From: Alligator mississippiensis | Lineage: Eukaryota; Chordata; Crocodylia; Alligatoridae | Direction: 5' to 3' | Assembly: GCF_030867095.1 (NCBI RefSeq) | Contig: NC_081824.1 | Coordinates: 140,769,433 to 140,833,432, forward strand | Length of the DNA: 64,000 nt | Shown here: positions 12,091 through 23,560 of the stretch, in pieces | Numbering within the stretch: position 1 is the first letter of the stretch | Layout of the letters: every line of letters begins with the position of its first letter | Translations under genes and position numbers: made by a program | The notes under the pieces: generated by a model | Database searches by the model: none | What the model saw: only the letters and a program-made list of their open reading frames with translations | Told to the model about the DNA's origin: nothing

Positions 12091-12113
12091 GCCCCGCCCC
12101 GCCCCGCCCCGCC
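12091..12113. promoter_or_regulatory. Overlapping GC-box (SP/KLF) run
   Basis: Four overlapping GCCCCGCC units form a dense SP1/KLF-type site. The 5-bp period also makes it a small tandem repeat whose copy number may vary. Confidence 0.7.
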
Positions 12114-12192
12114 TTCCACCCACCCAAGCAGAATCAGTAGCAGGGGCGCGTTCAGAAAGTACTTCCCCACCCCTGCGTCACGCAGCGCCCTT

Positions 12193-12198
12193 CACGTG
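12193..12198. promoter_or_regulatory. E-box CACGTG
   Basis: A palindromic CACGTG (USF/MYC type) lies in the CpG island about 650 bp before the start codon. Confidence 0.4.
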
Positions 12199-12537
12199 CC
12201 GGGTCAGAGCCGCGAAGAACACCCCCCCTTCCCACTCCAGTGTGCGCACGCGCGCACGGCGCCGCCCGTTGGAGTTGCGCGCGGCGCCGGAGGGGGGGGG
12301 CACAGAGGGGGGGGCGGTCCCCGCCAAGTGGCGCCGCTCGCTCGCGCTGCTCCCCGCCTAACGGCCGCCCCGCCCCTGCGCCCGCCCCCGCTCCTCCCCC
12401 CCGCCGCCGCGGCTGCCGCTGCCGCTGTCGGTGCAGCCTGAACTGAAGCGAACTCCGGAGCGAAGTGAGGAGAAGTGAGGAGGCGGCGGCGAGGCTAACA
12501 CTCACCAGCCACAGGCGGCGGCGGCGGCAGCGGCGGC

Positions 12538-12556
12538 GGGCGGGCGGGCGGGCGGG
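12538..12556 (+). promoter_or_regulatory. G-quadruplex-capable GGGC run
   Basis: Five GGG runs are separated by single C residues. If transcribed as 5' UTR, it could fold as a short-loop RNA quadruplex. Confidence 0.5.
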
Positions 12557-12793
12557 CGGAGGCACCCAGCGCAGCGGCGGCGGCTCCCGGGAAGGGCGGC
12601 AGGAAGGAAGGAGCGAGCGGCGGCCGCGCACCCCGGTTGGAGCGAGGGGCATCGCCGAGGCCAGAGCCGGGTCGATTTGCCCGGGCGCGGGGCCGCCGCG
12701 GAGTAGTCCCCGCCGCCCGCCCGCCCGGCCGACCCAGCCCAGGGGGGCCCCGAGCTCGTGTCTCTCGCTCGCTCGCTCCTCGCGGCCGCCTCC

Positions 12794-12821
12794 GGGGCGG
12801 GCCGGGCGGGCGGGCGGGGGG
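12794..12821 (+). promoter_or_regulatory. G-quadruplex-capable tract before the AUG
   Basis: Six G-runs of 3 to 6 residues with 1- or 2-nt C spacers end 21 bases before the QKI start codon. In mRNA this would sit in the path of the scanning ribosome. Confidence 0.55.
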
Positions 12822-12842
12822 CGCCGGCGGCGCGCTTGGAAT

Positions 12843-12984
12843 ATGGTGGGGGAAATGGAAACGAAGGAGAAGCCGAAGCCGAGCCCCGATTACCTGATGC
12901 AGCTCATGAACGACAAGAAGCTGATGAGTAGCCTGCCCAACTTCTGCGGGATCTTCAACCACCTCGAGAGGCTGCTGGACGAAG
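12843..12984 (+). CDS. QKI: QKI coding exon 1 (N-terminus of quaking)
   Basis: QKI is a STAR-family RNA-binding protein that controls splicing, export, stability and translation of target mRNAs, including myelin and smooth-muscle transcripts, and promotes circular RNA formation. This exon encodes residues 1-47 plus one base of codon 48. The translation begins [13 protein letters not shown] and ends [10 protein letters not shown]. It matches the vertebrate QKI N-terminus as I remember it, except for Ser in place of Thr at residue 14. Residues from about 10 onward form the first part of QUA1, the dimerisation element; the KH and QUA2 parts lie in later exons. The start has a strong context (A at -3, G at +4), and I see no other ATG between 12060 and it. 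The exon ends AAG|GTAAGA, a good donor in phase 1, as in other vertebrates. The reading frame is also open upstream to at least 12465. Confidence 0.97.
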
Positions 12985-13269
12985 GTAAGACCGGCCTCAC
13001 GCCGCCTCCCCCCTCCCCCCTCCCCCCTCCCCGGCTGGCCTCGGCGGGAACAAAGGGGAAGTGAGGGGCTGCAAGGCCCCGGGGGGGCGCCCCTTCCTCA
13101 GCGCACTTAAGTTGGAAGGCGGCGCCCGCGGGACAGGACGGGACGGGTCGGGAGGGCTGTCCCGGGCCTGGCGGCCTCGGGCCGGGCCGGCCCCACGGCG
13201 GGGCAGTGATCTCATGTGGAAATAACGTGCGCGGCGCTCGCAGCTCCTCGTCCCGGGCGGGGCTGGGGG

Positions 13270-13572
13270 AGGGGGTGGGGTGTTTGTGTGGTTAAGTGTG
13301 TGTGTGTGTTTGCGTGTTTGCTTGCGGCCAGAGGGGAGTCTATGGTTTGCAAGGAGGGGGGTGTGTGTGTTTGGGGCTGGAAGGGTATGTATATGTGTGT
13401 GTGGCTGGTGGGGAGGGTGTGTGTGTGTGTGTGTGTGTTTATTTGCAGCTAGAGGGGGGAGTCTGTGTCTGTGGCTCGGAGGAGGGGTGTGTGCATGTGT
13501 GTTTGGGGCTGGAGGGAAGGGTGTGTGTGTGGTCTTTGGGGCTGGAGGGGTGTGTGTGTGTGTGTGTGTTCC
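13270..13572 (+). repeat. GT microsatellite/minisatellite cluster
   Basis: Several (TG)n runs alternate with GGGGCTGGAGGG-like spacers, giving a loose higher-order repeat of roughly 40-60 bp. It starts about 285 bases after the QKI donor site. The long open frames on both strands here are artefacts of the repeat. Confidence 0.8.
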
Positions 13573-13950
13573 TGCTTTCAGAGAGGTTTTAGCTTCCCTG
13601 CTTGGGCTGCACAGATTTCTTTCTTTTTTTTTCTCTCTCCCTATTCCTGCTAGGGAAAGGGGGCCCAACATGGAGACCTGCTCTGTAGAATGACACTCTT
13701 GCAGGCGTTCCTCTCTGTGCAGGAGTGGGAGGTTTTGTCACAGTTCCAACTTCCATGGTGTTTTTTTTTTCTTGGGGGGGTGGGTCTTAAGCAGTTGAGG
13801 CATTTTGAGGGTTTGGGGCCCATGGGGTTTGTGCTGGCATTTGCATTTTGTTTGCTTAAAATGGAGTAAAGCGGCCAGTTCGGGGAAGGAGTCAGGGTTT
13901 AAGAGGAGGAAAAAATCCACATGTAAGAATGTGGTTGTGGGACCACGTAG

Positions 13951-13966
13951 GGGTGGGTGGGTGGGT

Positions 13967-14009
<43 letters not shown>

Positions 14010-14034
14010 CGTACACACACACACCCACCCACCC
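13951..14034. repeat. (GGGT)n(GT)n tract ending in a mirror-complement arm
   Basis: A GGGT run and about 15 GT units are followed by GTATGTATGTAC, then by GTACACACACACACCCACCC and a further ACCC. The last 24 bases (14011-14034) are the reverse complement of the GGGTGGGTGGGTGTGTG series, so the tract can form a long hairpin or Z-DNA. Confidence 0.8.
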
Positions 14035-17000
14035 TTCCTCAGTTAATGAGAGGAATGGATGGGAGATGAAAAGGGCACTTGAAGTATTTAAAAACAAAAT
14101 TGGACTTGAAGCAGCAGCATAGGTCTGGATGTTTTTAGTTCTGTGCTTCTGAGGGCTCAGTTTAGTTTTCAGATCTAGGCTGGCCATGCATGGATGTCAG
14201 AAGGAAAATTGTAACGTACAGTTAGGGTCACCCTGATCTTCAGAAGGTTAATTAGTAAGGAAAATATTAATTCAGAAGAAACTGGATCAACAAGATGCAT
14301 TTTAAGCATCAATAATCTTCCCAGAGGCTTGATGGTGGATTTTTAAAATCCCATACCCCTTTCAAGTTCGTATAATCTCAGAAGGAGGCGGCCTACAAAG
14401 TTGGTCTGTCCTGAGAACAAAAGGGAGAGAAACATCTCCAGTGTCAAAAGGTATTGAAAGAGGAGGTATATATGAGGTCACTGCATCTTTTGAATTTTGT
14501 TGAATCCTGGAAGTCTCTGGTTTAGCAGAGTTTCATAAACCCGAGACAAACACTGGAACCAAAGTTTATTTTGAAGTTATTGAGGAGTCAGGCTGTTCTT
14601 TACCCATTCCTCCTCCCCCCTCTGCCAGACTTTTATTTTGTACTACATGGCCCAAGGAAAAGTTCTGCTATCCCTTTAAGTTGTCTTGCTTTTTCCTGTT
14701 TGTGTTGGTGCTTGGCTGGAAGAGTTGTGGAGGCAGAAAACTTTTTGGAATGTCAAAAAAATGTTGCATGCAAATCCAGTGAAATATATGAAGGTTTCAA
14801 AATGTGAACACTAAGGGGCGCCAGTTATTTTCTTTTTCTGAAAGATGAGAATGGATTTGTAAGATCTTTACTAACTTAATACTAAAATTAGCAGCTTTAC
14901 TAGAAGACAGTGAAATTTGAGGATTTTTGGACTTAAAATTTGTGCTTATGTATCTTAGGAAAATACCACATTAATACTGTGCATAAAACCCTAGTGAGCA
15001 CACCTTGGAAAAGTTTAGGCAATTTTTTTATACAACAGGCATGATAGGGCTGGAAGAAATACTAAAATCTCTGCTCTGGGAACAGAAGGAACATTTCCAC
15101 CACAAGCAATATCAGATTTCATGTTTCTTAGTGTATTAGGAAGAGGCCTCAGAGAGAGAGAGAGAGAAAGAGAGAGAGTATTTATTTTGAGGCACAATAA
15201 TTAAAGTACTTTAAAAATTACTTTTATATCACTGTCAAATGTATTTTGCAAAGTAACACCTGATTATTTACAGGACATTTAGAGGGGAAGGAATAAGAGA
15301 AAAGGAGTTGAAGTAGTCCGTCCCTCCCCCCCCCGAAATAATTTGGTTTAGTTATTTGTTTTACTTTTTCAACAGATTAATTTGCATTTTAGTAGGGAGA
15401 TTCAATCTGGGATATCTTTTAAAAAGTTATCACAGAACATGGAATACAATCCATGTTAACTTGGAGATCCTATACATGCTTTTGGAGTAGTAAAACTGTA
15501 AGAATTAGCAGTGTCGTCTATTGTTTGCAGAAGGGGCCTCTTGGACTAGGGAGTCCAGTTTTCTGCTTCTGCCCTCTTAATTAAAGAAAGAACGTTTACA
15601 TAAAGTCCTGAGAAATCCTGATTTTTTTTTTGATTTTTTTTTTAGAAAAGAATTCGAGAATTATTTTTGCTGATTAGATTTTTTTTTTTTTATATGCACG
15701 TGGCAGTATTTAAAAAGAACACATGGGTTTGCATTTGATCTTATATGGTTTGCCAGATCAGAAGCAGAAATTCAAACAGGCATAAAATTATTGCCTTGGC
15801 GTTTTTTGGAGTTTGTTTTACTTTATTTTAGGATTTAGACATATAATTACATGGCACACAAAATATCTCTTACTATGAACTTCATTATCTAAAACATCTC
15901 CCCATTTTCAATGTTTTTCTGAATCTTGATCTCAAAACATGATGAAAGTAAAATTTGATAACTTTTTTTTTTAATACAAGCACAGTTACTGTTCAATACT
16001 ACAGTAAACTCTTAAAGTTAAGATTGTGCAGGTTGATTAAAAATGCACCTTGCTTGGAAGATGCATTAACATTGTTTTTGCTCATCTTACAATTATTTTT
16101 CAAATTGTAGTCTTTTCATCTCCATAAGCATAAAGAATGCTTTTGTAGATTATCAAGGATGTTTAAAATGGACAGCATAATAAGTAGGAAGTTAGATTGT
16201 TTTTATCAGACTAGTGCAAACCTGTGGGAAGAGGGGGTGCTTCCTGACTGGAGTGGGCTGTATTTCCTGTAATTGTTTGCACCATCAGATGTGACCTGAA
16301 TTTTCTGCACTTCAGTTCTAGTTTCTGAGATACTTGCACCTTATTTTAAGCTACACAATGGGCATTTTTTGTAGCTTAGTTTTCCTGCTGCTTTTAAAAT
16401 ATGTCTCATTGCACAAAATGAATACGTTATTCATTGTTTCTTGTAGTTCATGGTTATTTAACAATATATACATGTTGAATTTTGTAAATATATTCCAAGC
16501 TTTTAAAATAAATGAAAGCTACTCTGCTCATACTTTTAAAAGATGCAGTACAAAGTTCTTAAACTACAACTGGCTTGAACAAGTTCATCTTTTTTACTGT
16601 TTTGAGAAGGATAAAAAGTTTATTCTGGCCATAACTGTTTGTAGCTCTACATAGAAAATGCTACACTTGAACATTGTGATATACAGTTAGTAAGAATGCT
16701 CAATTTAGCAAACTTGAAGGTTGTTAGTATTTGTTGTTTGTCAGTAATCATGAATTAGAGGGGTGGTATCAAATCTTAATTTGCTGTTTAAGAACAATTT
16801 CCTATTTTTTTTTTTTGGTAGTGTGGATTGTAAGGTGACTGGAGCATGCACTGCTAACAGTATCTAGTGTAAAGCAAGTTCATGTGGATTCCTGTCAAGA
16901 ATGACCACTTTTCTTGCATTCCCCTTTTTATTTGTTAGCTGTACCATGTAAATGTCTTGCTTCACACTTGCTCTTAAGCGTATGAGTTTATCCGTAACAA

Positions 17001-19026
17001 TTTTCCGTCAAAAGCAGGGGTGCAGGGGGTGTTTGTACACCTTTAAAATTGATAAACCGAGTAATGATTTTGTTAGCCTTGGAAATAAGTAGGTTTAGTT
17101 TGGGACAGTGATTAAAGTAAGATGCCTTGATCTGTGTAATAAAAGTTAAAGCAAATATAACAATAAATGCTTAAATTTTGCTGTCAGTTTGCTTCATCCA
17201 AAAATTGCAGTTGAGACATGTGGAACAAGGTCCCAATGCCACAATTGTATTAGTGGTCTCCTTGGCTTCAGCTAAACAACATCTTGAGTAAGGGTTGCAG
17301 AATTAGTGTGTAAGTACATGTCTTTTGAGTTAATCCAGTTAACTTTGTACATGAGATTACACCAAGAATTTAAACAAGTATCTTTGCATATGCAAAGTTA
17401 AGCAGAGGCAAAATATCTTTCTAAGGTATGTCTTGTGCCCAGAAAACTTTCTAAAAACTAATTTTTAACTGCAAGAATAAGACAGTAAACATTGGGCCAT
17501 TGAAAGTATATTAACAAAAGACAAGTGATATTTTATTTGCAGTATACCAGAAGTGCCCACTTTTGAACCATTTTAGGCATTTTGTGCTATAACTTTCAAC
17601 GAAGGAGCAGAACAAATAAGATGATTCGATAACAACCAGGGTTATAGAGGTCCTAAGTCTTTGTTTTCAGAACCTGGTAAGCAACAAGGCCATACAGTAG
17701 TTTATAGTAATTGTGTTAATTTCAGTGTTAACATTGGAACAAAAGCCACATTGAAAAATCTAAGAGAAGTGTTGTTTATATACCGAATCTCTTCAGTTAT
17801 TTGTGTAAATGATTTGAAATGTTTCCCAAGAAAAATAGAGTTTAACCCCCCCCCCATCGGATCTTTTTTCTGACACAAGCTGTTTTTACCAGCGTTTCGT
17901 TATCTTTCACAGTGCTATAAGCAACCCAATCAACTTGACCCAACTTTCTAAAAACATTGGATAATATATTAACTTATTAGAATTGAAATTTAGAGGAACC
18001 ATTTTTTCAGTTTAGTTTGCTTTACAGCAGGTTACATGTAGTTAAGTTACCAGTAATTAACTATTTAAAAATACATTTATGAGGGAATCTAGAACATCCG
18101 AAAATATTCTGTTCAAAAGTGTTGTAACAGAAAATGGAGGGTTTTTTTAAGAGTTGAAGAAAAATATAGACTTATGCTCTTTTGTTTTTTTACACTATAG
18201 AGAGCGTTAGGCAGCTGTAATACAAAGATGTGCATTTGTGCCAGGTTTTTAAAAAGTACATTAATCATAGTGTAGAACTAAGTTCAGTATGAATTGGAAA
18301 CTTTAATTAGCAAACCATTCTTTTAATACTTTTTACCTTCCTTTTGTGTTTGTTCAGGTCTGGTTCTTTTACATTTTGTAGCCTGGCTATATTGTTTCCT
18401 CATTAACTAGTTGTTCTGTAAACAGCTATCACTTCAAGTCAGGAACAGATCTGATTAAGAAACATAGTTGCTGTTTTCAGGAAGGAAAAATAGGAAACAT
18501 ATTCCTTTAATGTAAATGTTTCTAAAGTTTTTCTGAATTATGTGAGAGGTGTTTGAAATCTAAGAATGCAGCGAATGTGAAAAGCGATGATTTGACACGT
18601 TTCTGTCTAAAATGCGCAAGTCAGGTCTTCAAAACTGAAGTGAAAAATGCTCTTTTTTCCATGAGTAATTTGTGTGTATTAGCAGGGGGAGGGGAGATGG
18701 GATGTGAAATGTTTTATTTCCAGTTCCCAACTTCTCTGACACACTTTTTTTAGCTTTATTTTTTTTATGGGTCACTTAAAAAAAAAAAAAAAAAAAGTTT
18801 TCTTCCTGGAAGAGAATATATGGCAAAATGAGAATTAAAGAACTATACAGGACATGCATTGAAATAATATTAATCATTAGCTTTTGAGAGACAGGCATGT
18901 TATGGATAGTCTTTAATTCCCCTTCATTATCTCAGGGTACTCTCTTTACTGGAGACTGTTTTATTATAAAAAAAAATCCTATTAATTAGGTGTAGTATTA
19001 AATGCTGATTTGGTGTATACTCTGTG

Positions 19027-19205
19027 GTTGACAGGAGAGGCCTGCATTAAGCTTAATTACTAGGCCATCCTGACAGCTCAGGCTGATTGAAATACAGCAG
19101 GAGTCTGTATAGAAACAGATAAGTTATTCGACTTCTCTGGGGCGGGGGGGAACTCCTTTGCAGAGGGGACTATGCAGTAATGAAATGCCCTCGCTCACTG
19201 ACCCT
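19027..19205. other. Candidate conserved non-coding element
   Basis: Compositionally mixed, non-repetitive sequence has clustered homeodomain-type AATTA/TAAT motifs (for example AAGCTTAATTACTAGGCC) within AT-rich surroundings. Conservation itself cannot be seen from one genome, so this is inference. Confidence 0.3.
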
Positions 19206-21769
19206 TGTTTTTACTGAAACATAATTCAGAAAATTCTCATTGAGGCCATGTGCATTTTGCCACATGGATTTTCATTAGAATTGCCTATCCTTGAGTTTTC
19301 CTTTAATTCTGTAGTTTAGAGAGGAGCAGCAGTGTTTTTAATACTATTAGTTTTATTAGAAACAGTAAAATAGTTGCTATTTGATTGAGTTAAGTCTAAC
19401 TTATTTGTATTGGCTTAGCTGAAGGATGATTGGCATGTATTTCTTCAACTGTTATAATCAGAGGGGCTATTGGTGATAAGCAAAGTGAAGCTATGTTTAA
19501 TATTCTTGAGGTGAAAGTTTGATGTAATGTTTAATCCAAGTGAACTCTTTACTTGGTTGGAGCTAAGAATGGGGTTTTGCTTGCTGTTACGGAGTTCTAT
19601 GCTTCTATTTTGCTGAGAATGGCTTGAGTTAAAATTTTCTGAAACTTTTGTGTGTTAAGATATTTGCTTGCTGTACTGGGATCATTTTGAATGTACCTAA
19701 ACTTCTTTATTGAAAATACTTTTGATAGAAATAGGAGTTGTTAATTACTAGTTGTTAAATAGCAAATGAACATTCCCATAAGTAATTAACTAGACAAATG
19801 ACAGAGATACACTTTGTAAAATAAAATCAGCCATCAATTTTAGGTACAGTAGAACTGGCATTCCATTTTGTTATCCCTGTTACCATTATAAACTTGTCTG
19901 GTTCCCATTGTGGTAGGACCTAAGAGGTAGAAAATCATGTGAATTAAAGTGCATGTTTTTTTTTTTTTTAATGTAAGCTGTCATGTTAACGTAGATAATT
20001 TGTCATGAGGGCTTAGAAATGAAAGTTCCAGCTTTGATAGCCCATGATTCCATAACAGTTTTAGCATTCTAGATCTGAAAGATGTAACAAAATGCCAATT
20101 TTAAATGCCAGTTTCACTCCATTGAGAGTGAAAAGTACCAGTTGTAAATTATTTTCAAGTACTTTTTTGTTTTGGCACTGATTTTTATACTTATCCACTC
20201 ATTTGTCAGATTCTGGTAGTGGCAAATATGAGTCACTTTCCCTTCAGCTCATTGGAAAAAAATATGCAATTCAGGGGAGATGAGCTAGATGACGACCACA
20301 GCTTATTGCAACAGATTTGCGAATGGGTTAAGTAATCTTTTTGTGTGTGTAGATCTTTCTGTTAAATCCCCAAGCTTGGATCTTTAATAGTGCCTTAGGT
20401 AGCTTCAAAGCATAAGTAACTTTTAAAGCCAGTGGGACTTGTGCTCCTGGTCTGCATGATTTTTCAAAATGTTCTCTCTGCTGTGGATATAAAATAAATC
20501 TCAGCATTCAGTTTCTTTCTGTTTAATTCTAATGGGTTCTGGTAGGTTCCTGTGCTTCTCAGTAAATGGCCTGTCCTAGGGGTTGAGTGACTTTGACCTC
20601 ATTACTGCACTCTAGGAAGTGCTTTCCTTTATTTATAAGGAAAAATAAGTGTATGCAGGAAACCTATGTGGGAATCATCTATGAAAAAATGTCCATGTTA
20701 TACGGCTGACAGTCAGCTGTGTATTAGTACAACAGCACAGAACTTTTGGAAGAAAAGGAAAAAGCTGTTAAGTGTTATACATATCACTGCTTTCTTTTGG
20801 TCAGTTGTAAAATTTATTACAAGAAAGGCTTGTACTATTTCAGGATAAAGTTGGTAAATCAATATCAACAAATGATAATTAAGCATAGGCAGGGGAAGAT
20901 GCCTGCCTGTTCTGGTAGGACCCCTTCTGGATAAGAAAGTTAGCTAATCTTAATAACCTAAATTATCTTCATTTCAAGTCATCAACAGGTGCTAATGCTA
21001 ATAATTGTTATGTGGAAGCTTGTCTTTTTGAGATTGGACTAAGAATTGGCTTGTGAGCAAGTGTAGAACCAGGAGGTATTAAACTTCCTTGGCATTTTGA
21101 ACCCTTCACCTTCTGAAATTAATTTTTGAGACCTGAATTAAGCACGTTAAGAGAAAAAAATATCACTGAGTCAGTGCTTGCTTTCTCAAAACTTTACTCT
21201 GCCCCTCCCTCCCACACACGCGCACCATACCTACTTTTTCATTAAAGTACAGGAGACATAGCATGTCTTAATTTCTGGGAAAGTAAAGGAGCGATGTCTC
21301 GTATGTAGATGTCCGTGGTATGCTGCATCTGTTTATATTTCGTATTTAGTTGACAGGGGTTAAGTACCTGAAATTGCTTTTTCATCCTTTTTTGTGTAGC
21401 ACTTCCACTTGATGGTGGCCAGTTTTTCAAGAGGTAGCAGCATTCTTTGTTGATTTGTCTGTAAACATGAACATCAAAAGTCAGGTGCAGTAGGTGTTAA
21501 ATTAGATTGAGTACCTTGCGTTCATGTGATTGAGAGGTGTAGGAGTGAAAATATTTTTTACAAAACTTTCCATGTCCCTAAATTTTGATGATAGCTAGAC
21601 CAACTGGTTTCTTACTTATGAATACAAGATTAAATCTCTTTCAGTTTAGGTCTCTGCGGATGGACATGCAAACAATACTGTGAAGTAAAGGGGAGTGGGG
21701 TTTTAAACTGTTAGCTGCTTTGCACTGACTGCCAATGTACGTGTTCTCATCCTGTGGTAAATGAAAGCT

Positions 21770-21915
21770 AATCTAGGGTGGCCTGCCCCCTTTTGTTGAG
21801 GGGTAAATTTACAGGGAGTCAGAGCATTCACACAGGCGATTACTCTGGAGCAGCCAGTGTAATGTAAACCACAACTCTGTTCTATTTGTGATTAACTATT
21901 TTGCGCACCCATTTA
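21770..21915. other. Candidate conserved non-coding element
   Basis: A higher-complexity block with GC content above its neighbours, including CACACAGGCGATTACTCTGG, and no repeat signature. Inference only. Confidence 0.25.
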
Positions 21916-23215
21916 CTTCGGTTAGTTTGCACCCCAAGGACTATAAAATGGTAACATCCTTTTATAATATAAAAGAATTGAAATGTATTAGCTTATGCAG
22001 ATAATACTTGGACAAGAGTGTCTTAACAATCTAAATCTGGTCCATTTAATAGGTTGTTTAGTGTGTTATCAAACGACCTTAAAAATTCCAGTTGAAATTA
22101 TCATGATGACAATTCAGTATGATTTGTATTCCAAGGGTTGTTGTAAGTAAAAATAAATAAATAAATAAATTCTCTTTCCCCTTTTCTCCCAAGACTATTT
22201 ACTATATTGCTGCAAGATCTTGCAGAGACAAAGTACATGCATTTTTTAAAAAATGTGTCCCCCTCTCTGACAAAGCCTTAGGTATTTAATGGAACTTGTG
22301 TTCCTTATGCACCTTTTCTATGAAGATATGCATTTATATAACAGATCTTTAGTTGGGATTGTGTTATCTCCTCGCCTGATATTTGATGTAAATAGATGCA
22401 CATGCTATAACAGATGACTTGCAGGTTAAGTAAAACATAGGCGGAGATAACATAGCGGAGATTAATTAAAGGAGTAACATAATGCCAATTTCTTACCTAG
22501 AAGATAATTCAGTTTGCATACAATGTACAGGTGTCCAGTGTTGCTGTTTCTTAGAGATCAGACAAACCTTAGAGGGTTTTTTTGTTTGTTTGTTTGTTTG
22601 CTTTTAAATGGAAAGAAGTTCTTACTTTTAAGTTTTGGGAAGACATATTTGGTTACAGTATCTCTTTGTTCCATACATGTAGAAAGGTTTTAGTGATTAA
22701 CCAATGGGTAACAAACTGACTAAATTATTTTTCTGATTTTGTAAAAAAAATACTTCAGACTATTTAATGTAGAATCAAAGCTGTTTTAGAACAAACTGAA
22801 AAAATAGGTTGCTGGTTTATTTGAGGAGGACTAAACATAAATGTATAGAATTTATGAAGTAAAACAAATCTGACGTCTTGAAAAGGAAGCACTAATTGTT
22901 TTTACTTAAGTCTTGATTAATTTAAAAAACAACAAAAGCCCTCTCCTCCAAAATGGATGTTTCAGGCTGGTATTGGTTACCTTTAGATTAAATTCTACAG
23001 GTTTTGTAGTATTTCCAGTTACTCATAATCTTAAGTGTAGTTACCAGGGAATCAGAGGACAGTGCCTAAGCTATGTAGGTAATAGGACACATCAACCTAG
23101 TGCCTATTGATTTACTAACTGTATTTTATTCATAACTATTCATGAGGAAATGTGTTTGTTCCAAATGGGAGGTTTAATGCACGTTAAGGCTGTTTGGTAG
23201 TGCAGTGTCTTAATA

Positions 23216-23560
23216 TTGCTAAGTGTCTTCAGTCAGAAAGGTACGCTTGCATCAGCCTCAGATTAACATAGGGTGAATAACAGAGCGATTTATCAACCAG
23301 GCAGCCCTGAAGAGTGTCAGCAAGAAGGCTGACGCTGATGAATTGGAAGGAAATGGATGCTGCATTAGATGGCCACTACAGCCCACTGCTAAGGCCAAGG
23401 TCTTGAAGGATGGCAGCTGATATTTAGGTATACGCAGGGTAATTAAGTGAGGAGGAACAGCAGTTCTGTGCTTGGCTGAAAAGAAAAGAAACGTGTCCCT
23501 TTGTACTCCCAGAATTTTAGCAGTTCTAACAACTTTAAGTGGGAGGTGGGACAAGAGTAT
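23216..23560. other. Candidate conserved non-coding element
   Basis: A 345-bp block with balanced composition and no repeat signature. It happens to carry a 98-codon open frame on the minus strand (23258-23554) whose product resembles nothing I know. A regulatory element seems more likely than a gene, since there is no start context or codon bias. Confidence 0.3.

Larger units (their letters stand above)
11860..13270 (+). promoter_or_regulatory. QKI: CpG-island promoter of QKI
   Basis: A GC-rich, CpG-rich block of about 1.4 kb surrounds the QKI start codon, in sharp contrast to the AT-rich DNA on both sides. I see no obvious TATA box. Islands of this type usually drive broad, dispersed transcription initiation, so I give no single start site. 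The factor sites listed separately cluster at 11987-12200, which puts the likely initiation zone between about 12200 and 12500. That placement is inference. Confidence 0.9.

Noticed and set aside
11866..12652. Long open frames on both strands in the CpG island
   Set aside because: Stop codons are rare in very GC-rich DNA. The Arg/Pro/Ala-rich products and the mutual overlap indicate chance. Only the frame leading into QKI is kept, as a low-interest possibility.
13280..13693. Cys/Val-rich frames and a Thr/His-rich minus frame
   Set aside because: These are translations of GT repeats.
9300..14034. CRISPR-like or tandem array
   Set aside because: The repeats are GT/GGGT low-complexity tracts without constant repeat and unique spacer structure.
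16334..16654. 106-codon frame in AT-rich intron
   Set aside because: A hydrophobic chance frame with no start context, codon bias or family match.
23258..23554. 98-codon minus-strand frame
   Set aside because: No recognisable protein. The block is better viewed as possible conserved non-coding sequence.
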